Shown in pieces: positions 1 to 10,019 of a DNA stretch of 64,000 nucleotides. The notes under the pieces were generated by a model. It saw nothing but the letters and a program-made list of their open reading frames with translations. It had not been told where the DNA came from and ran no database searches. The DNA comes from Aequorivita vladivostokensis (GTDB lineage: Bacteria; Bacteroidota; Bacteroidia; Flavobacteriales; Flavobacteriaceae): assembly GCF_000952855.1 (NCBI RefSeq), contig NZ_JSVU01000006.1, positions 121,788-185,787 on the forward strand, read 5' to 3'. The position numbers were made by a program, and so were the translations under genes. How positions within the stretch are numbered: the stretch's first letter is position 1; every line of letters starts with the position of its first letter.

Positions 1-1
1 A

Positions 2-148
2 CAGGAAAAACAAAGACTAAAGGATAAAGCCAGCGAGACTGGCAGAAAAATCAAGGAAAAGGTAGAGGATGTTGAAGAAACCATTTCAGGTAAATATGAC
101 CAACTTAAAAATTCTGCCAAAAAGGAAGCTAACGATTTAGCAAATTAA
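2..148 (+). CDS. C-terminal end of a hydrophilic coiled-coil protein (partial)
   Basis: An open frame enters from the left edge and stops at a TAA at 146-148. The 48 visible residues are almost entirely charged or polar (Lys, Glu, Asp, Asn), have heptad-like spacing and end in ANDLAN. This resembles the tails of YtxH or CsbD/general-stress type small proteins. The family is not certain because the N-terminus lies outside the window. A strong terminator follows 24 bases later. Confidence 0.5.
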   Translation, partial: QEKQRLKDKASETGRKIKEKVEDVEETISGKYDQLKNSAKKEANDLAN

Positions 149-171
149 AATGCTAGAGAGTTTATAAATTG

Positions 172-199
172 AAAAATCCCGCAAAAAGCGGGATTTTTT
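172..199 (+). terminator. Rho-independent terminator
   Basis: A perfect GC-rich stem (AAAATCCCGC paired with GCGGGATTTT) has a five-A loop and runs into a T tract. It closes the partial gene on the left. Because the stem is flanked by A on one side and T on the other, it can also act for the converging cold-shock gene. Confidence 0.85.
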
Positions 200-220
200 A
201 ATTTAAGAATATAACGAAGA

Positions 221-667
221 TTATATTTTTTGAACTTTTACTGCGTTCATTCCGCGCTGGCCTTTTTCCAGTTCAAAGGACACGGCATCATTTTCTGTTA
301 TTTCGTCTATAATGCCACTCACGTGGGTAAAATATTTCTCATTATTTTCATCATCAATTATAAACCCGAAACCTTTGGAGGAATCGTAAAATGAAACTTT
401 TCCGTTTCGTACAGGGTCAAAAGCCTCGCGCTCGCCCTCTTCTTTTGGCGGAATTCCGAGAACTATATCTTCTGCCTCAATCTCAGGCTTTAAGGATGGA
501 TCTGGGGGAGTGTCGGTCAAATTTCCGTTATGGTCCACATACACGAAATCTATACCCGGAGTTTTTTCGGCTTTTCGAGCTTCCTTCTTCTTTTGCTTCT
601 CTTCCCGTTTTTTCAGTTTTGCTTTTTCTTTTTCCTTTTTACTATATGTCTGTTGCGATTTTGCCAT
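221..667 (-). CDS. Cold-shock domain protein with lysine-rich N-terminal extension
   Basis: The 148-residue protein has two parts. Residues 1-35 are a highly basic Lys/Glu/Arg segment. Residues about 87-148 form a cold-shock domain with the RNP1-type core KGFGFII and an RNP2-type YFTHVS, where canonical CspA has VFVHFS. Such proteins bind single-stranded RNA or DNA and act as RNA chaperones. The middle (about 36-86) is acidic and proline-rich, probably a disordered linker. The length is about double that of CspA (70 aa), which is common for flavobacterial versions with a basic tail. The start at 667 gives MAKSQQ, and no other nearby ATG fits better. Confident for the domain; the specific role is unknown. 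Confidence 0.9.
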   Translation of the reverse strand: MAKSQQTYSKKEKEKAKLKKREEKQKKKEARKAEKTPGIDFVYVDHNGNLTDTPPDPSLKPEIEAEDIVLGIPPKEEGEREAFDPVRNGKVSFYDSSKGFGFIIDDENNEKYFTHVSGIIDEITENDAVSFELEKGQRGMNAVKVQKI

Positions 668-872
668 GTATTTTTTGAATAAAAAAAGCCATCCACGTGG
701 GCAGATGACTCTTGAATTAGTTATATGAAATGTTCTTTTCTATTGTTTTACCTAGATGGGTTTTAAATAATAATCATCCTATTTTTCCAAAGATACGGTA
801 ATTGGAGTGATTAAAATCACAAAAAGGGTTAAAGTATTGTAACGTAAGTATTCGCTCGCGCTATTTTTAAAT

Positions 873-1412
873 CTATTTCAATTTATCCGCGTGCATTTCC
901 CTAAGTTTGGCAAGTTTTGGCGAAATAACTGCAGTACAATAACCTTGGCCTTGGTTGTTGGCATAGTAATCCTGATGGTGTGCTTCCGCTGGATGGAATT
1001 TTTCCAAAGGGCTCAATTCCGTTACAATCGGATCGTCAAAATAGGGTGCCATTTCTTTTAAAACTGTTTCGGCAATTTTTTTCTGTTCTTCATTATGGTA
1101 AAAGATTACCGATCGATATTGGGTTCCCCTATCCGCCCCTTGTTTGTTCAGCGTAGTTGGGTTGTGGGTGGTCATAAATATAACGAGCAGGTCTTCATAA
1201 GAAACCACTGTGGGGTCGAAGGAAACTTGGATTACCTCGGCGTGGCCGGTAAGGCCGCTGCAAACTTCACGGTAGGTCGGCGTTCCCGGCACCTTTCCGC
1301 CGGAATAGCCTGAAATCACTTTCTCAACCCCTTTTATCTCATCGAAAACCGCTTCGGAGCACCAAAAGCACCCGCCTCCCACGGTCATCTGTTCTAAATT
1401 TTCTTCTTTCAT
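873..1412 (-). CDS. msrA: Peptide-methionine (S)-S-oxide reductase MsrA
   Basis: This enzyme reduces methionine-S-sulfoxide in proteins or free, using thioredoxin. The signature GGGCFWC near the N-terminus carries the catalytic Cys and a second Cys, and a further Cys in GQGYCTAV near the C-terminus is the likely resolving residue. The typical RGTQYRS and HQDYY segments are present. An ATG at 1439 would add nine residues, but a good -7 element (TATCTTTG on the minus strand, 1444 to 1437) would place the transcript start downstream of it. The ATG at 1412 (MKEENLEQ) is therefore preferred. Single-gene unit upstream of nothing obvious on this strand. Confidence 0.95.
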   Translation of the reverse strand: MKEENLEQMTVGGGCFWCSEAVFDEIKGVEKVISGYSGGKVPGTPTYREVCSGLTGHAEVIQVSFDPTVVSYEDLLVIFMTTHNPTTLNKQGADRGTQYRSVIFYHNEEQKKIAETVLKEMAPYFDDPIVTELSPLEKFHPAEAHHQDYYANNQGQGYCTAVISPKLAKLREMHADKLK

Positions 1413-1436
1413 ATCATAATTTTTTAATAGGCTTTC

Positions 1437-1444
1437 CAAAGATA
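1437..1444 (-). promoter_or_regulatory. Candidate -7 element of msrA
   Basis: The minus strand reads TATCTTTG, matching the Bacteroidota -7 consensus TAnnTTTG. It ends 25 bases before the ATG at 1412. No convincing TTG -33 element was seen at 17-20 bases spacing, so this is a partial match. Confidence 0.45.
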
Positions 1445-1527
1445 ATTACTGCGTTGCGGTAACTATCTAAAGTATTGTTAAACCTGAGTTTTTGTGCTTT
1501 TCATTAATTTTATGCCGAAATATTAGT

Positions 1528-3792
1528 TTAGAAGGGATAGCCAATTCCAAAATTGAAAACGGTTTCATTCACATCAAAATTGAAGCCCTCTTCGGTAGCC
1601 GGATCGTGGAAGGGCGCGGCAAAATCAAAACGCAATACAAAGCCTTGAATATCTACACGCAGCCCCACACCGGCGCCCATGCCCAGTTCATTTATAAAAT
1701 TGGAAGTGAATTTATCGGTGCCGCCGTAGGTGGGATTGGCTTCTGAATTCCAGATATTTCCGGCATCGGCAAAAACAGCGCCCTTAAAAAAGGAAACTAT
1801 GGGAAACCTGTATTCAATATTTGCTTCCAAACGTATGTTACCCGTTTGGTCAAAATAATTATTGTTGGGATTGTCGGCATCGTTATACGTTCCCGGCCCC
1901 AAAGAGCGAATCCTAAAAGCCCTAACGCTATACGGCCCTCCAGAATAGTATTGTTTTACATACGGAATTACATCAGAATTACCATAGGCATAACCATAGC
2001 CGCCAAAGAGCCGGGCTGCAATAACCTGCTCTTTCCCAAAGTTGAAATGGTATCTCACATCGGCATCAAACTTCGCGAATTGGGCATACTCCAATCCTAA
2101 AAATTCTTTCTTGCCCATTTCATTTTCTTTCCCAAAAAGACTGATACTGTTTCCGGCAACATCTACCGTGGCATTTAGAAAAAATTGGTGCTTTTTGGAA
2201 GCATCCACCATGCCGTTATAGGTAAAGGAATAGTTTAGCCCAGAAATAAACTGCTGGTCAAAACTTCGTTTCAAGAATGGGTTTTCATTTAAAATTTCGT
2301 CAAATTCCGGTGTCGTATTAGAAGGTTTGGTATAGTTTATCGAAATGGGAATTATCTCGTGCGTAACATATTTATTGGCCTGCCATATATATCCAAACTG
2401 GGCGGTGCCCGAAAGCAGGGTGTATAACTTTGTCCGGCTTAGGTAATCCACGCCCAAACTTGTCTTGGTTTTCGGGATGGCATATTCAAAGAAATCCGTA
2501 TCAATTTTAATGGGGAAAATAACGCGCGGAAAAATAAGTTCAGATTTCAACCCGATATTGATACTTGTATTTCCGCTATTGCTGCCGCTGCCCATTTGTA
2601 CCTCATATCCAAAACTCGCCGTAGTATTCAAGGTTTCGCCGCCATTGAACAGGTTGCGGTTGCTATACGTGAGCGCCAAGCCGGGCCCCGCAAAATTGTT
2701 CGATTTTGTTACCGCTTGAAGTTCGGCGCGAATGGCACGCTTATTCAATGGCGAAAGAAAGATGTTCGCCTGCAAAAACCCCAAACTATCCGTGGACAGC
2801 GAATCCACTTCCTTATATTGAATGTTCACAAACTTATAGGCGCCAACGGTAGAGAGACGGCGGGAGGTATTCCGGGAATCTTCGGGACTGTAGCGTTCTC
2901 CCTCTTCCAAAGTGATAAAGGGGTCCAGATATTTCGGTTTGAAAAAATCTGCGCTGTTGATGTAGTTTTTTTCGTTAAAGCGGGCAACATCGGTCACCGT
3001 GGAATCTTGACTGTCATATTTGGCATAAACGTTTATTTCTGAAATTTTATAGGGCACGATGGCCATTTTGGGCACTTCTTTTTTCAACCGGAGAAAAAGA
3101 TCGAAGCGTTTTTTATCGTATTGATTGGTATCGGCTTCAAATATTAAAAAACTTGAATTGAAATTATAGTACCCGACCGCTTTAAGATCGCGGTCTATGC
3201 GCTCCCGCTCCAACTTCAGGTTTGAAAGATCAAAACGCATCCCTTTTTTCAGCTTTGTTTCCGCTACACTTCGCTGAATGGCAGAATACACGGGTTGGGG
3301 CAACGAGTCCAACTGATAGCTGGCTATAGTATATGGCGTTGTAGCCTTTACCATATAGATTGCCGAAGCCTCTTTTTCCTTTTCTTCAAATTGTGAGCTT
3401 ATTTCACTGTAGAAAAAACCCCTGTTTTCCATTCTGTTCCGCAATATTTCCTCAACCTCATAAAGCTCCACATCGCTTTGATAAACGGGCTCCTGCCCTA
3501 TTCTTTTATAAAAGAAGCGATTTATAAATCCCGGATTCCCCTGTTGCATTTTGTAATAGAAATGAAGGCCGGGGCGCATTCCCAAGAACTTTTTATTCGG
3601 TTTTTGGCGCAAGGCCTCTTCCAAAACAGCCTCAAGGTTTCCTTTATTTTCGATAACGGAATCCGACTTAATTTCCACGGAAGCTCCCGTATAAAGCCGC
3701 TCATCTTCGGGGATGAATTTCTTCACCGCGCAGGATTGAAGCACGAGGAGTATGATTAAAAAAAGGACTGTTATGTTAAAAATTTTCTTCAC
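1528..3792 (-). CDS. tamL: BamA/TamA-family outer-membrane lipoprotein (TamL type)
   Basis: The 754-residue protein begins with a lipoprotein signal peptide whose lipobox LQSC places the lipidated Cys at residue 21. POTRA-like domains follow (about 30-330). A C-terminal 16-strand beta-barrel of the surface-antigen/Omp85 type (about 370-754) contains the conserved GGPYSVRAFR segment and ends in Phe, as expected for an outer-membrane barrel. Omp85 proteins insert or translocate outer-membrane proteins. The lipid anchor together with a tamB gene 35 bases upstream on the same strand identifies it as the Bacteroidota TamA counterpart TamL. The order tamB then tamL implies one transcript. The family is very likely; the actual substrates are unknown. 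Confidence 0.92.
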   Translation of the reverse strand: MKKIFNITVLFLIILLVLQSCAVKKFIPEDERLYTGASVEIKSDSVIENKGNLEAVLEEALRQKPNKKFLGMRPGLHFYYKMQQGNPGFINRFFYKRIGQEPVYQSDVELYEVEEILRNRMENRGFFYSEISSQFEEKEKEASAIYMVKATTPYTIASYQLDSLPQPVYSAIQRSVAETKLKKGMRFDLSNLKLERERIDRDLKAVGYYNFNSSFLIFEADTNQYDKKRFDLFLRLKKEVPKMAIVPYKISEINVYAKYDSQDSTVTDVARFNEKNYINSADFFKPKYLDPFITLEEGERYSPEDSRNTSRRLSTVGAYKFVNIQYKEVDSLSTDSLGFLQANIFLSPLNKRAIRAELQAVTKSNNFAGPGLALTYSNRNLFNGGETLNTTASFGYEVQMGSGSNSGNTSINIGLKSELIFPRVIFPIKIDTDFFEYAIPKTKTSLGVDYLSRTKLYTLLSGTAQFGYIWQANKYVTHEIIPISINYTKPSNTTPEFDEILNENPFLKRSFDQQFISGLNYSFTYNGMVDASKKHQFFLNATVDVAGNSISLFGKENEMGKKEFLGLEYAQFAKFDADVRYHFNFGKEQVIAARLFGGYGYAYGNSDVIPYVKQYYSGGPYSVRAFRIRSLGPGTYNDADNPNNNYFDQTGNIRLEANIEYRFPIVSFFKGAVFADAGNIWNSEANPTYGGTDKFTSNFINELGMGAGVGLRVDIQGFVLRFDFAAPFHDPATEEGFNFDVNETVFNFGIGYPF

Positions 3793-3827
3793 TGAAAATG
3801 ACGCTGTTTTTTCTGTTTATATCTAAG

Positions 3828-6800
3828 TTATTCTTTTTCGGCTTCTTTTTCTTCCTTTGGAGGTTGAGGTGTTTCTTTCTGCTCTTCTGCTTCCTTCTGC
3901 TTTTTTTCCTGTTCTTCCAAAATTCGCTTTTGCTCTTTTTCCTTTTCGGTTTCGCCACGAAGCAAGGCTTGCCACAATTCATCAAATTTGTTGAATTCCT
4001 GGGTGAAGATCAGCGCTATACCACTCGCAATGGTCTGCCCATCCACGATATTCTCAAATTGATTTCTTCTGAAACCTTTCAGCCTATATCTACCGTTTTC
4101 GGTGAGTAAATATTCCAAGGTTACGTTGCCGATAAGGGGTGCGGGCTCGTTATTTGAACTGCTTCCCTGCAAATCCACTTCGCTGCCCACCCGTACAATT
4201 AACCGATCATCAAAGAGCTTTTTCTGTGCGGCAATGTCCAGTTGGGTTCTTTGTTGTGCTGTTTCTCCCTGATAATCGGTATAGCTGTCCAGGCCAAAAT
4301 CCAATTCCACGCCGGTATTACCCAGAAGTTTATCTGAAAACACATTTAACTGGTCCGAAATTGCGTCGTTCAAGTTATGGCGCGCCACGGTGGCAAATCC
4401 TCCGGTGCTGCCGTCACTACCGGGCTCGGGATAAAACCTGCCGAGCACCAAAAGTGAAAATACCTGACGGTTCAGTTCGTCCTGTTGGGTGTTCAGCTGC
4501 TGCAACCTGCCATAGACCTGTCCGCCGATTGCGCCTCGTTCGTCTTCCGGCATATTTATGTCAAACCCGATTACGGGCTGGGTGAGTTGGCCATCAATAT
4601 TTAGATATACATTGAAGGGCAGCACCTGCTTATATTTATTCTTGACCGAAGGATCGGCTCCCGAAGTAACGGGCGCCATTAACGGCGAGGCGGAAGCTTT
4701 TACCGTATAAATGGCTTTCACATCCAATTTTGCATCAAAGGGATCGCCGGACCAGCTAATACGACTTTCGGGCGAAAGCTCAAACCTGCGGTTTACGAGA
4801 TTGTACAAGTTCATCTCGTAATGGCCACCTTCCACCTCATATACGCCGCTCAGCGTCATCCTTCCATTAGGGTTCATATTGAAATCAAACTCACCATCAC
4901 CGAATACTTCAAAATTATCACCCGTTTCCTGATCGATTATGATCGTGATCTTTGCTGCCCTTCCAATCTTTAAAAAGGCATCTACATCCAAACCTGTGAA
5001 AGGGGCTGTTTTTTCAGCATTCCTTGTTAAAATCGCATCCGGATTTTCACGGTTTACAAAAATCACCACTCCGTCCCGTTCTTCAATTGCTACGCTCGAG
5101 GAGGGAAGAATATAGGTAATATCAGTATCGTCATTTACATTTATCTGCGCGTTCAATTTCGGAATTTGCAGATCGCCCGTGAGCTTGGCATCCGCATCAA
5201 AGGAGGCTTTTCCATACACAAAATCATTGTCGTCCTTAGTTGCGTTGAGCACTTGAAAATTCTTTGCTTTCAAATTTAAATTGAAGGTAGGATTTATAAA
5301 TTTTTCGGTGCCGATGGTTCCATCCATTACCAATTTATTTTGGTTTTCGTCAAGTACGGTAAAACCATCCATATAAAGCCCTTTGTTGTCTATTCGCAGA
5401 TTTTCATTACGTAAGGTAAATGGTGCATTCAGTTTTGTGACCGTAAAATCCGCGTTTTTGAAATTCAGGCTTCCATCGTATTTTGGAGCGGTTGTGGTTC
5501 CGGTTACGGTGAATTTCCCCGAAAAACTTCCATCGGCATTTTTTACTTCACCTAATGTAAACCCTTCCAAAGCGGCCATTTGGAACTGGTTTATATCCAA
5601 GTCCAAATTCAGCTTTGCATCGTTTTGCGTGGCAATATAATCTCCCGTCAGATCCAAATCTACTTGGCCTTCCTTTAGAGCGAGGTCAAAATCGTAACTG
5701 TTGCCTCCCTTTGACTTTGCATCCACTGTCAATATGCCCAGATCCACATCAAGCAGGTTCAATTGCTCTACTGAAATATCTGCTAAAAGCCCTGCATTCC
5801 CGAAGGGTTCAACAATTGCCAAATCGCCGTTCAAATTTCCCTTTGCGAGCTCCTCGGCGGGGTTGAGATAATTCAGGATTTCACTTAATTTGAAATTTTC
5901 AAAAGTAATGGCCGCGTGCTTCTGGGAAACATTTGGCAATTCATGGGTAAGGGTAACCGAAGAATTATTACGAGTAAACCGGAAATTGTTGAACTCCAAA
6001 TCATTATTGGTAATGATAACTTCGTTATCGTCCGGGGTTTGCCAAGCGTTCCTGTCCAAAATTAGATCGTCCGGCAAAATGTGAAAACGAAGCCTCTCCG
6101 CAGTTCCGGTAATCTGCGACTGAATGTTTATGAGGGTGGTATCATTGTAAATGGAATTAAATTTCAGGTTCATCTCGCCGTTTTGCAGATTCCCCGATAC
6201 CTTTGTCTGGGGTATATCCAAAGGACCGCCTTTTAAACTTTTGAAACCTAAATCGAAGATAAACTTATCGGTGTCGGTATCCATTGAAAAGGCAAGGCTG
6301 TCCAATTCGTTACCCGCGTAATTGATATGTGGCGCTGTAATATCTGCCTTAAGTTTTCGGGCGGCTTCGTCAAAAGCGACATCAATTTTTATGGTGTCCA
6401 ATTCCTTTACGTTTACCAAAAAAACTTCATTCAAAACCGGAGCTTCCACAATTTGACCTTTAACGTCAAGTTTTACGGGGTTTTGAATAGTGTCAGCATA
6501 TTCTACTTTTTTTGAAAAATAGCTGGAAATATGCCGCTGTACCGAACTGCTGAAGGTTGCCGGGTCGGTATTGCTTTCCAAACTGAGCTCCACCATTTTA
6601 TTGTCAAGCCAGATAGAGGTCGTGTCACTTCGCACGTGCGCAGTGGCCAAAACATCGCCCAATAAATAGGTTCTATCATCATAAACCACGACCCCATCCC
6701 CTACGGTTGAGATGACGTCAAAACCATCTTTGTTGGCCTCAAAATCGGCATCCAACTTAAAAGCGGTCCGTACGTCTCGAGCCATTAAACCAAGGGATTG

Positions 6801-8930
6801 CAGATTTGCGCCTATCACGTTTAAATGCGCACTAGCTCTAGGGGCAATAGAATCCAAAACTACATCGGCGTTAAGCTTTAAGTTGATATTCTCATCCTTA
6901 TAATCTGATACAATTTCGCCTTCGCCATTTTTAATCTTGCCGTTTATCTCTAAATCGGTTATTGCGTAATTATTGAATTTAAAACTGCTAATCGTGGCAT
7001 CCAATGTAGCATCCAAAGTATTGATTGTGCTCCCAGAACCTTCCGTTTTTAAGTTAAGGCTTATAGCGCCGAGTTGTTCATTTTGAAGCAATTCATTAAG
7101 TTGATATTCTTTTATCTCAATATTCGCATCAAAAGCAATCTGGGAATCATTTTTGAAATGTCCATCAATAATTGCAATTCCCTGCGAGGTGGTAAGCTGC
7201 GCTTTGGCATAAATATCTTCAAGATTCCCTTCAGCGCTTCCTTTAAGAGAAACATTCTGTGGAAGGCTTACGCCGAGTTCTTTTTCATTAATGAATTGAA
7301 TAATATCGCCACGTTTGCTTTGGGCCGAAAATCTGGGAATATCAAATTGCAATTCGTCAGGTTTAGTGGCATTTTTAATGAAACCATTTGCAGAAATGCG
7401 TGTGGTATTGCCCCAGTTTACGAGCATATGCGAAATTTCAATTGCCGAAAGATAGCCCTCGGCATCAACATTTCCAGTAACATATTTCTTGCTGAGTGTT
7501 CTTAAATATTCATTCTTTTTAAGTTCGGGCTGAAATTTAAAGACTTCTTTTAAGTCTAATTGAAAGGATGGCAAGTCCACAGCAATTTTGGATTGGTCCG
7601 GCTTTTCAATCAATGCTGCCAATGAAGGATAATCAAGGCGCAATTTTCCATTTAGTTTGTTATCGTTCAGCGCCAGATTTAAATCGTTCAATTCAAGAAA
7701 ATTATCGGTTGCATTCAGTTGCAGCGAAAGTTCCTTTAAATTTAACCCGGAACCCTCTTCAAACGTAAGGGCATCTACCTGCAAACCGGCTTTTTTGTCT
7801 TTCAGGAAAATGTCGTTTGCCTTTAGATTCAGATTTTTCAGCGCAATGGCGTTTGGATTGAAAACGTTGGGTTTTACTTGATTATTCGCAACAAAATAAT
7901 TGATGTTATTTCCTTCCATATCAACCGCAGCAATGGAAATTTTAAAATCGGGCCACTCAAATTGCTGAATATCTTCTTTTACATCCTCCTTAACATCCTC
8001 AACTTTTTGGGTAATGCCGTTTACTTCCGTTTCCGTTTGTATGGTAACTATTGAATTTTTCAGATTAAAATCACCAATTTCAATGTCATTATTAGCTAAA
8101 TCGGCTTTTTCCAATTCAAGGTACATATTTGAAATTTCCAGATTTGCCGCAATCCTATCGCCGTAAGATTGATAATCCACAAAAACATTTTTTAGGGAAA
8201 GTTCATCGATTGCCAAATACGGCAAAGGCACATCTTCCCCAGTTGAGGGTACCGGAGATTGTATGTATTTTATATTTGCATTTGCAAGTGAAGCTTCCGA
8301 GGCACGGAAATCCATGTTTTCCAAATCGGTTTTTTGCATTTGAAGGGCAAGGGAACCTACTTTGAATTTGCTGTCTATCCCGAGTACTGCATCATTAAAG
8401 TCGATATCGAAATCCTTTAGGAATATTTCACCCAAAACTATATCCATCGGAGCTGAAGTAGTATCAGCTGCAACATTTGTAGTATCGGCCGAAGCGAAAG
8501 CATCAATCAAAAACTGAAAATTATAGCCGCTTATGGAATCCTTTCGGACTATATTGGCGCGCACGCCTTCCCACTCCAAATAATCTACGCCAATTCCGTT
8601 GCCGCGAATTATGGGAAGCAACGGCACATCAGCCTCCAACGATTTTGAATAGACCAAGGTATCTCCCTTTTTGTCTTCCAAATAGAGCCCTTTCAGCATA
8701 ATATTTCCGCCGAATGTAATAAAGAGCTTTTCAATTTCAACCTTGGTGTGGGTCTTTCCCGAGACATAATCCACAGTTTGCTGCACGATGATGTTCTGTC
8801 CCCACGGGCTTCGGATAAATAATATCAACAGAATGAACAGGATAATAAGAACCGCGAAAATCCTTCCGAGAATTCTTAAAAACCTGTACTTTTTTCTTGT
8901 CTTGGTTTTCTTTTCCTTTTTCTTTTCCAA
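3828..8930 (-). CDS. tamB: Translocation and assembly module protein TamB
   Basis: A 1700-residue AsmA/TamB-family protein. A Lys/Arg-rich cytoplasmic start (1-17) is followed by one transmembrane helix (about 19-42). The very long periplasmic part is rich in short beta-strands predicted to form a beta-taco groove. The C-terminal DUF490/TamB domain (about 1270-1620) contains GGHYEMNLYNLVNRRFEL. TamB-like proteins bridge inner and outer membranes and move lipids or assist barrel assembly with TamA/TamL. Here the partner lies 35 bases downstream. A Glu/Lys-rich coiled tail (about 1645-1700) extends past the domain, which is common in flavobacteria. This is the longest gene in the window. Confidence 0.95.
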   Translation of the reverse strand: MEKKKEKKTKTRKKYRFLRILGRIFAVLIILFILLILFIRSPWGQNIIVQQTVDYVSGKTHTKVEIEKLFITFGGNIMLKGLYLEDKKGDTLVYSKSLEADVPLLPIIRGNGIGVDYLEWEGVRANIVRKDSISGYNFQFLIDAFASADTTNVAADTTSAPMDIVLGEIFLKDFDIDFNDAVLGIDSKFKVGSLALQMQKTDLENMDFRASEASLANANIKYIQSPVPSTGEDVPLPYLAIDELSLKNVFVDYQSYGDRIAANLEISNMYLELEKADLANNDIEIGDFNLKNSIVTIQTETEVNGITQKVEDVKEDVKEDIQQFEWPDFKISIAAVDMEGNNINYFVANNQVKPNVFNPNAIALKNLNLKANDIFLKDKKAGLQVDALTFEEGSGLNLKELSLQLNATDNFLELNDLNLALNDNKLNGKLRLDYPSLAALIEKPDQSKIAVDLPSFQLDLKEVFKFQPELKKNEYLRTLSKKYVTGNVDAEGYLSAIEISHMLVNWGNTTRISANGFIKNATKPDELQFDIPRFSAQSKRGDIIQFINEKELGVSLPQNVSLKGSAEGNLEDIYAKAQLTTSQGIAIIDGHFKNDSQIAFDANIEIKEYQLNELLQNEQLGAISLNLKTEGSGSTINTLDATLDATISSFKFNNYAITDLEINGKIKNGEGEIVSDYKDENINLKLNADVVLDSIAPRASAHLNVIGANLQSLGLMARDVRTAFKLDADFEANKDGFDVISTVGDGVVVYDDRTYLLGDVLATAHVRSDTTSIWLDNKMVELSLESNTDPATFSSSVQRHISSYFSKKVEYADTIQNPVKLDVKGQIVEAPVLNEVFLVNVKELDTIKIDVAFDEAARKLKADITAPHINYAGNELDSLAFSMDTDTDKFIFDLGFKSLKGGPLDIPQTKVSGNLQNGEMNLKFNSIYNDTTLINIQSQITGTAERLRFHILPDDLILDRNAWQTPDDNEVIITNNDLEFNNFRFTRNNSSVTLTHELPNVSQKHAAITFENFKLSEILNYLNPAEELAKGNLNGDLAIVEPFGNAGLLADISVEQLNLLDVDLGILTVDAKSKGGNSYDFDLALKEGQVDLDLTGDYIATQNDAKLNLDLDINQFQMAALEGFTLGEVKNADGSFSGKFTVTGTTTAPKYDGSLNFKNADFTVTKLNAPFTLRNENLRIDNKGLYMDGFTVLDENQNKLVMDGTIGTEKFINPTFNLNLKAKNFQVLNATKDDNDFVYGKASFDADAKLTGDLQIPKLNAQINVNDDTDITYILPSSSVAIEERDGVVIFVNRENPDAILTRNAEKTAPFTGLDVDAFLKIGRAAKITIIIDQETGDNFEVFGDGEFDFNMNPNGRMTLSGVYEVEGGHYEMNLYNLVNRRFELSPESRISWSGDPFDAKLDVKAIYTVKASASPLMAPVTSGADPSVKNKYKQVLPFNVYLNIDGQLTQPVIGFDINMPEDERGAIGGQVYGRLQQLNTQQDELNRQVFSLLVLGRFYPEPGSDGSTGGFATVARHNLNDAISDQLNVFSDKLLGNTGVELDFGLDSYTDYQGETAQQRTQLDIAAQKKLFDDRLIVRVGSEVDLQGSSSNNEPAPLIGNVTLEYLLTENGRYRLKGFRRNQFENIVDGQTIASGIALIFTQEFNKFDELWQALLRGETEKEKEQKRILEEQEKKQKEAEEQKETPQPPKEEKEAEKE

Positions 8931-8949
8931 AGCATGTCTTGGTAGAATT

Positions 8950-8957
8950 CAAAAATA
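8950..8957 (-). promoter_or_regulatory. Candidate -7 element of the tamB-tamL operon
   Basis: The minus strand reads TATTTTTG (TAnnTTTG), ending 19 bases before the tamB ATG. A TTG lies only 14 bases upstream, shorter than the usual 17-20. The match is suggestive, not firm. Confidence 0.35.
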
Positions 8958-9128
8958 TAAAAATTCCCTATCAATACTGCGGCTAATCTCCCTAACTATC
9001 TGCCATTTGGCATAAACTTGTGTTAAATGTAATTTCACGAGGGAACAGATTAGTCCTTTCTTATCATACATCAATGTTCGGCGGGGTTGTTTTCGATACT
9101 TTTAGGCTATTAAAAAAGATAACATATT

Positions 9129-10004
9129 ATGAAAACAAGAAAATTAGAACGCGTATTGACTCCTCCCCGACCCCATATGGTTGGGGATGGGTTTAGGGTT
9201 CATCAATATATTCCTTCGGCCTTGGGCGAAGGTTTTGAAAGAATGAATCCATTTATTATGATGGATTACAACAGCAAATTTTACTTTCCGCCAACAGACC
9301 GACCCCGTGGGGTAGATGTGCATCCGCACCGTGGTTTCGAGACCGTAACCATTGCCTATAAAGGAAGCGTTGCCCATCATGACAGCGCCGGCAACAGCGG
9401 TGTAATTGGGGAAGGCGATGTACAGTGGATGACTGCCGCTTCGGGAATACTACATAAAGAATTTCACGAAGAGAATTTCAGCAAAGCGGGCGGCGATTTC
9501 CAAATGGTGCAATTGTGGATAAACCTTCCGGCAAAGGAAAAAATGGGCGCTCCAAAATATCAAGGCATCACCAATGCCCAAATGAAAAAGGTAGCGCTTC
9601 CCGATAATGCGGGAACAGTGGAAGTAATCGCCGGAGAATATCAGGGTGAAAAGGGACCGGCATTTACCTTTACTCCAGTGCATATGCTAAATGCAAAATT
9701 GAACAAAGGCGGAAGGGCAACCTTTAATTTTCCTGAAAACTATAACACGGCAATTTTGGTGATAGAAGGAAATATAAAAGTTAACGATTCCGAGGAAATT
9801 AAAACCGATGGTCTGGGTGTTTTTGAGAACGAGGGAGAAAATTTTACTATTGAAGCCCTTGATAGCGCAGTGGTTTTGGTAATTAGCGGAGAACCCATAA
9901 ATGAACCAATAGCCGCCCAAGGCCCATTGGTAATGAATACCCGCGCAGAGCTGGTGCAGGCTATAAGTGATTTCAATATGGGGAAATTCGGGTATTTGGA
10001 ATAA
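9129..10004 (+). CDS. Pirin family protein
   Basis: A 291-residue bicupin. The N-terminal cupin carries all four metal ligands expected from human pirin: H65 and H67 in HPHRGFE, and H109 and E111 in HKEFHEE. Some pirins oxidise quercetin and others modulate transcription or metabolism, so the substrate cannot be read from sequence. The C-terminal cupin (about 170-285) is degenerate, as usual. It converges with the Crp/Fnr gene 15 bases downstream. Clear single-gene unit with about 200 bases of upstream sequence, in which I see no strong promoter match. Confidence 0.93.
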   Translation: MKTRKLERVLTPPRPHMVGDGFRVHQYIPSALGEGFERMNPFIMMDYNSKFYFPPTDRPRGVDVHPHRGFETVTIAYKGSVAHHDSAGNSGVIGEGDVQWMTAASGILHKEFHEENFSKAGGDFQMVQLWINLPAKEKMGAPKYQGITNAQMKKVALPDNAGTVEVIAGEYQGEKGPAFTFTPVHMLNAKLNKGGRATFNFPENYNTAILVIEGNIKVNDSEEIKTDGLGVFENEGENFTIEALDSAVVLVISGEPINEPIAAQGPLVMNTRAELVQAISDFNMGKFGYLE

Positions 10005-10019
10005 AAAAAATAGAGCAAG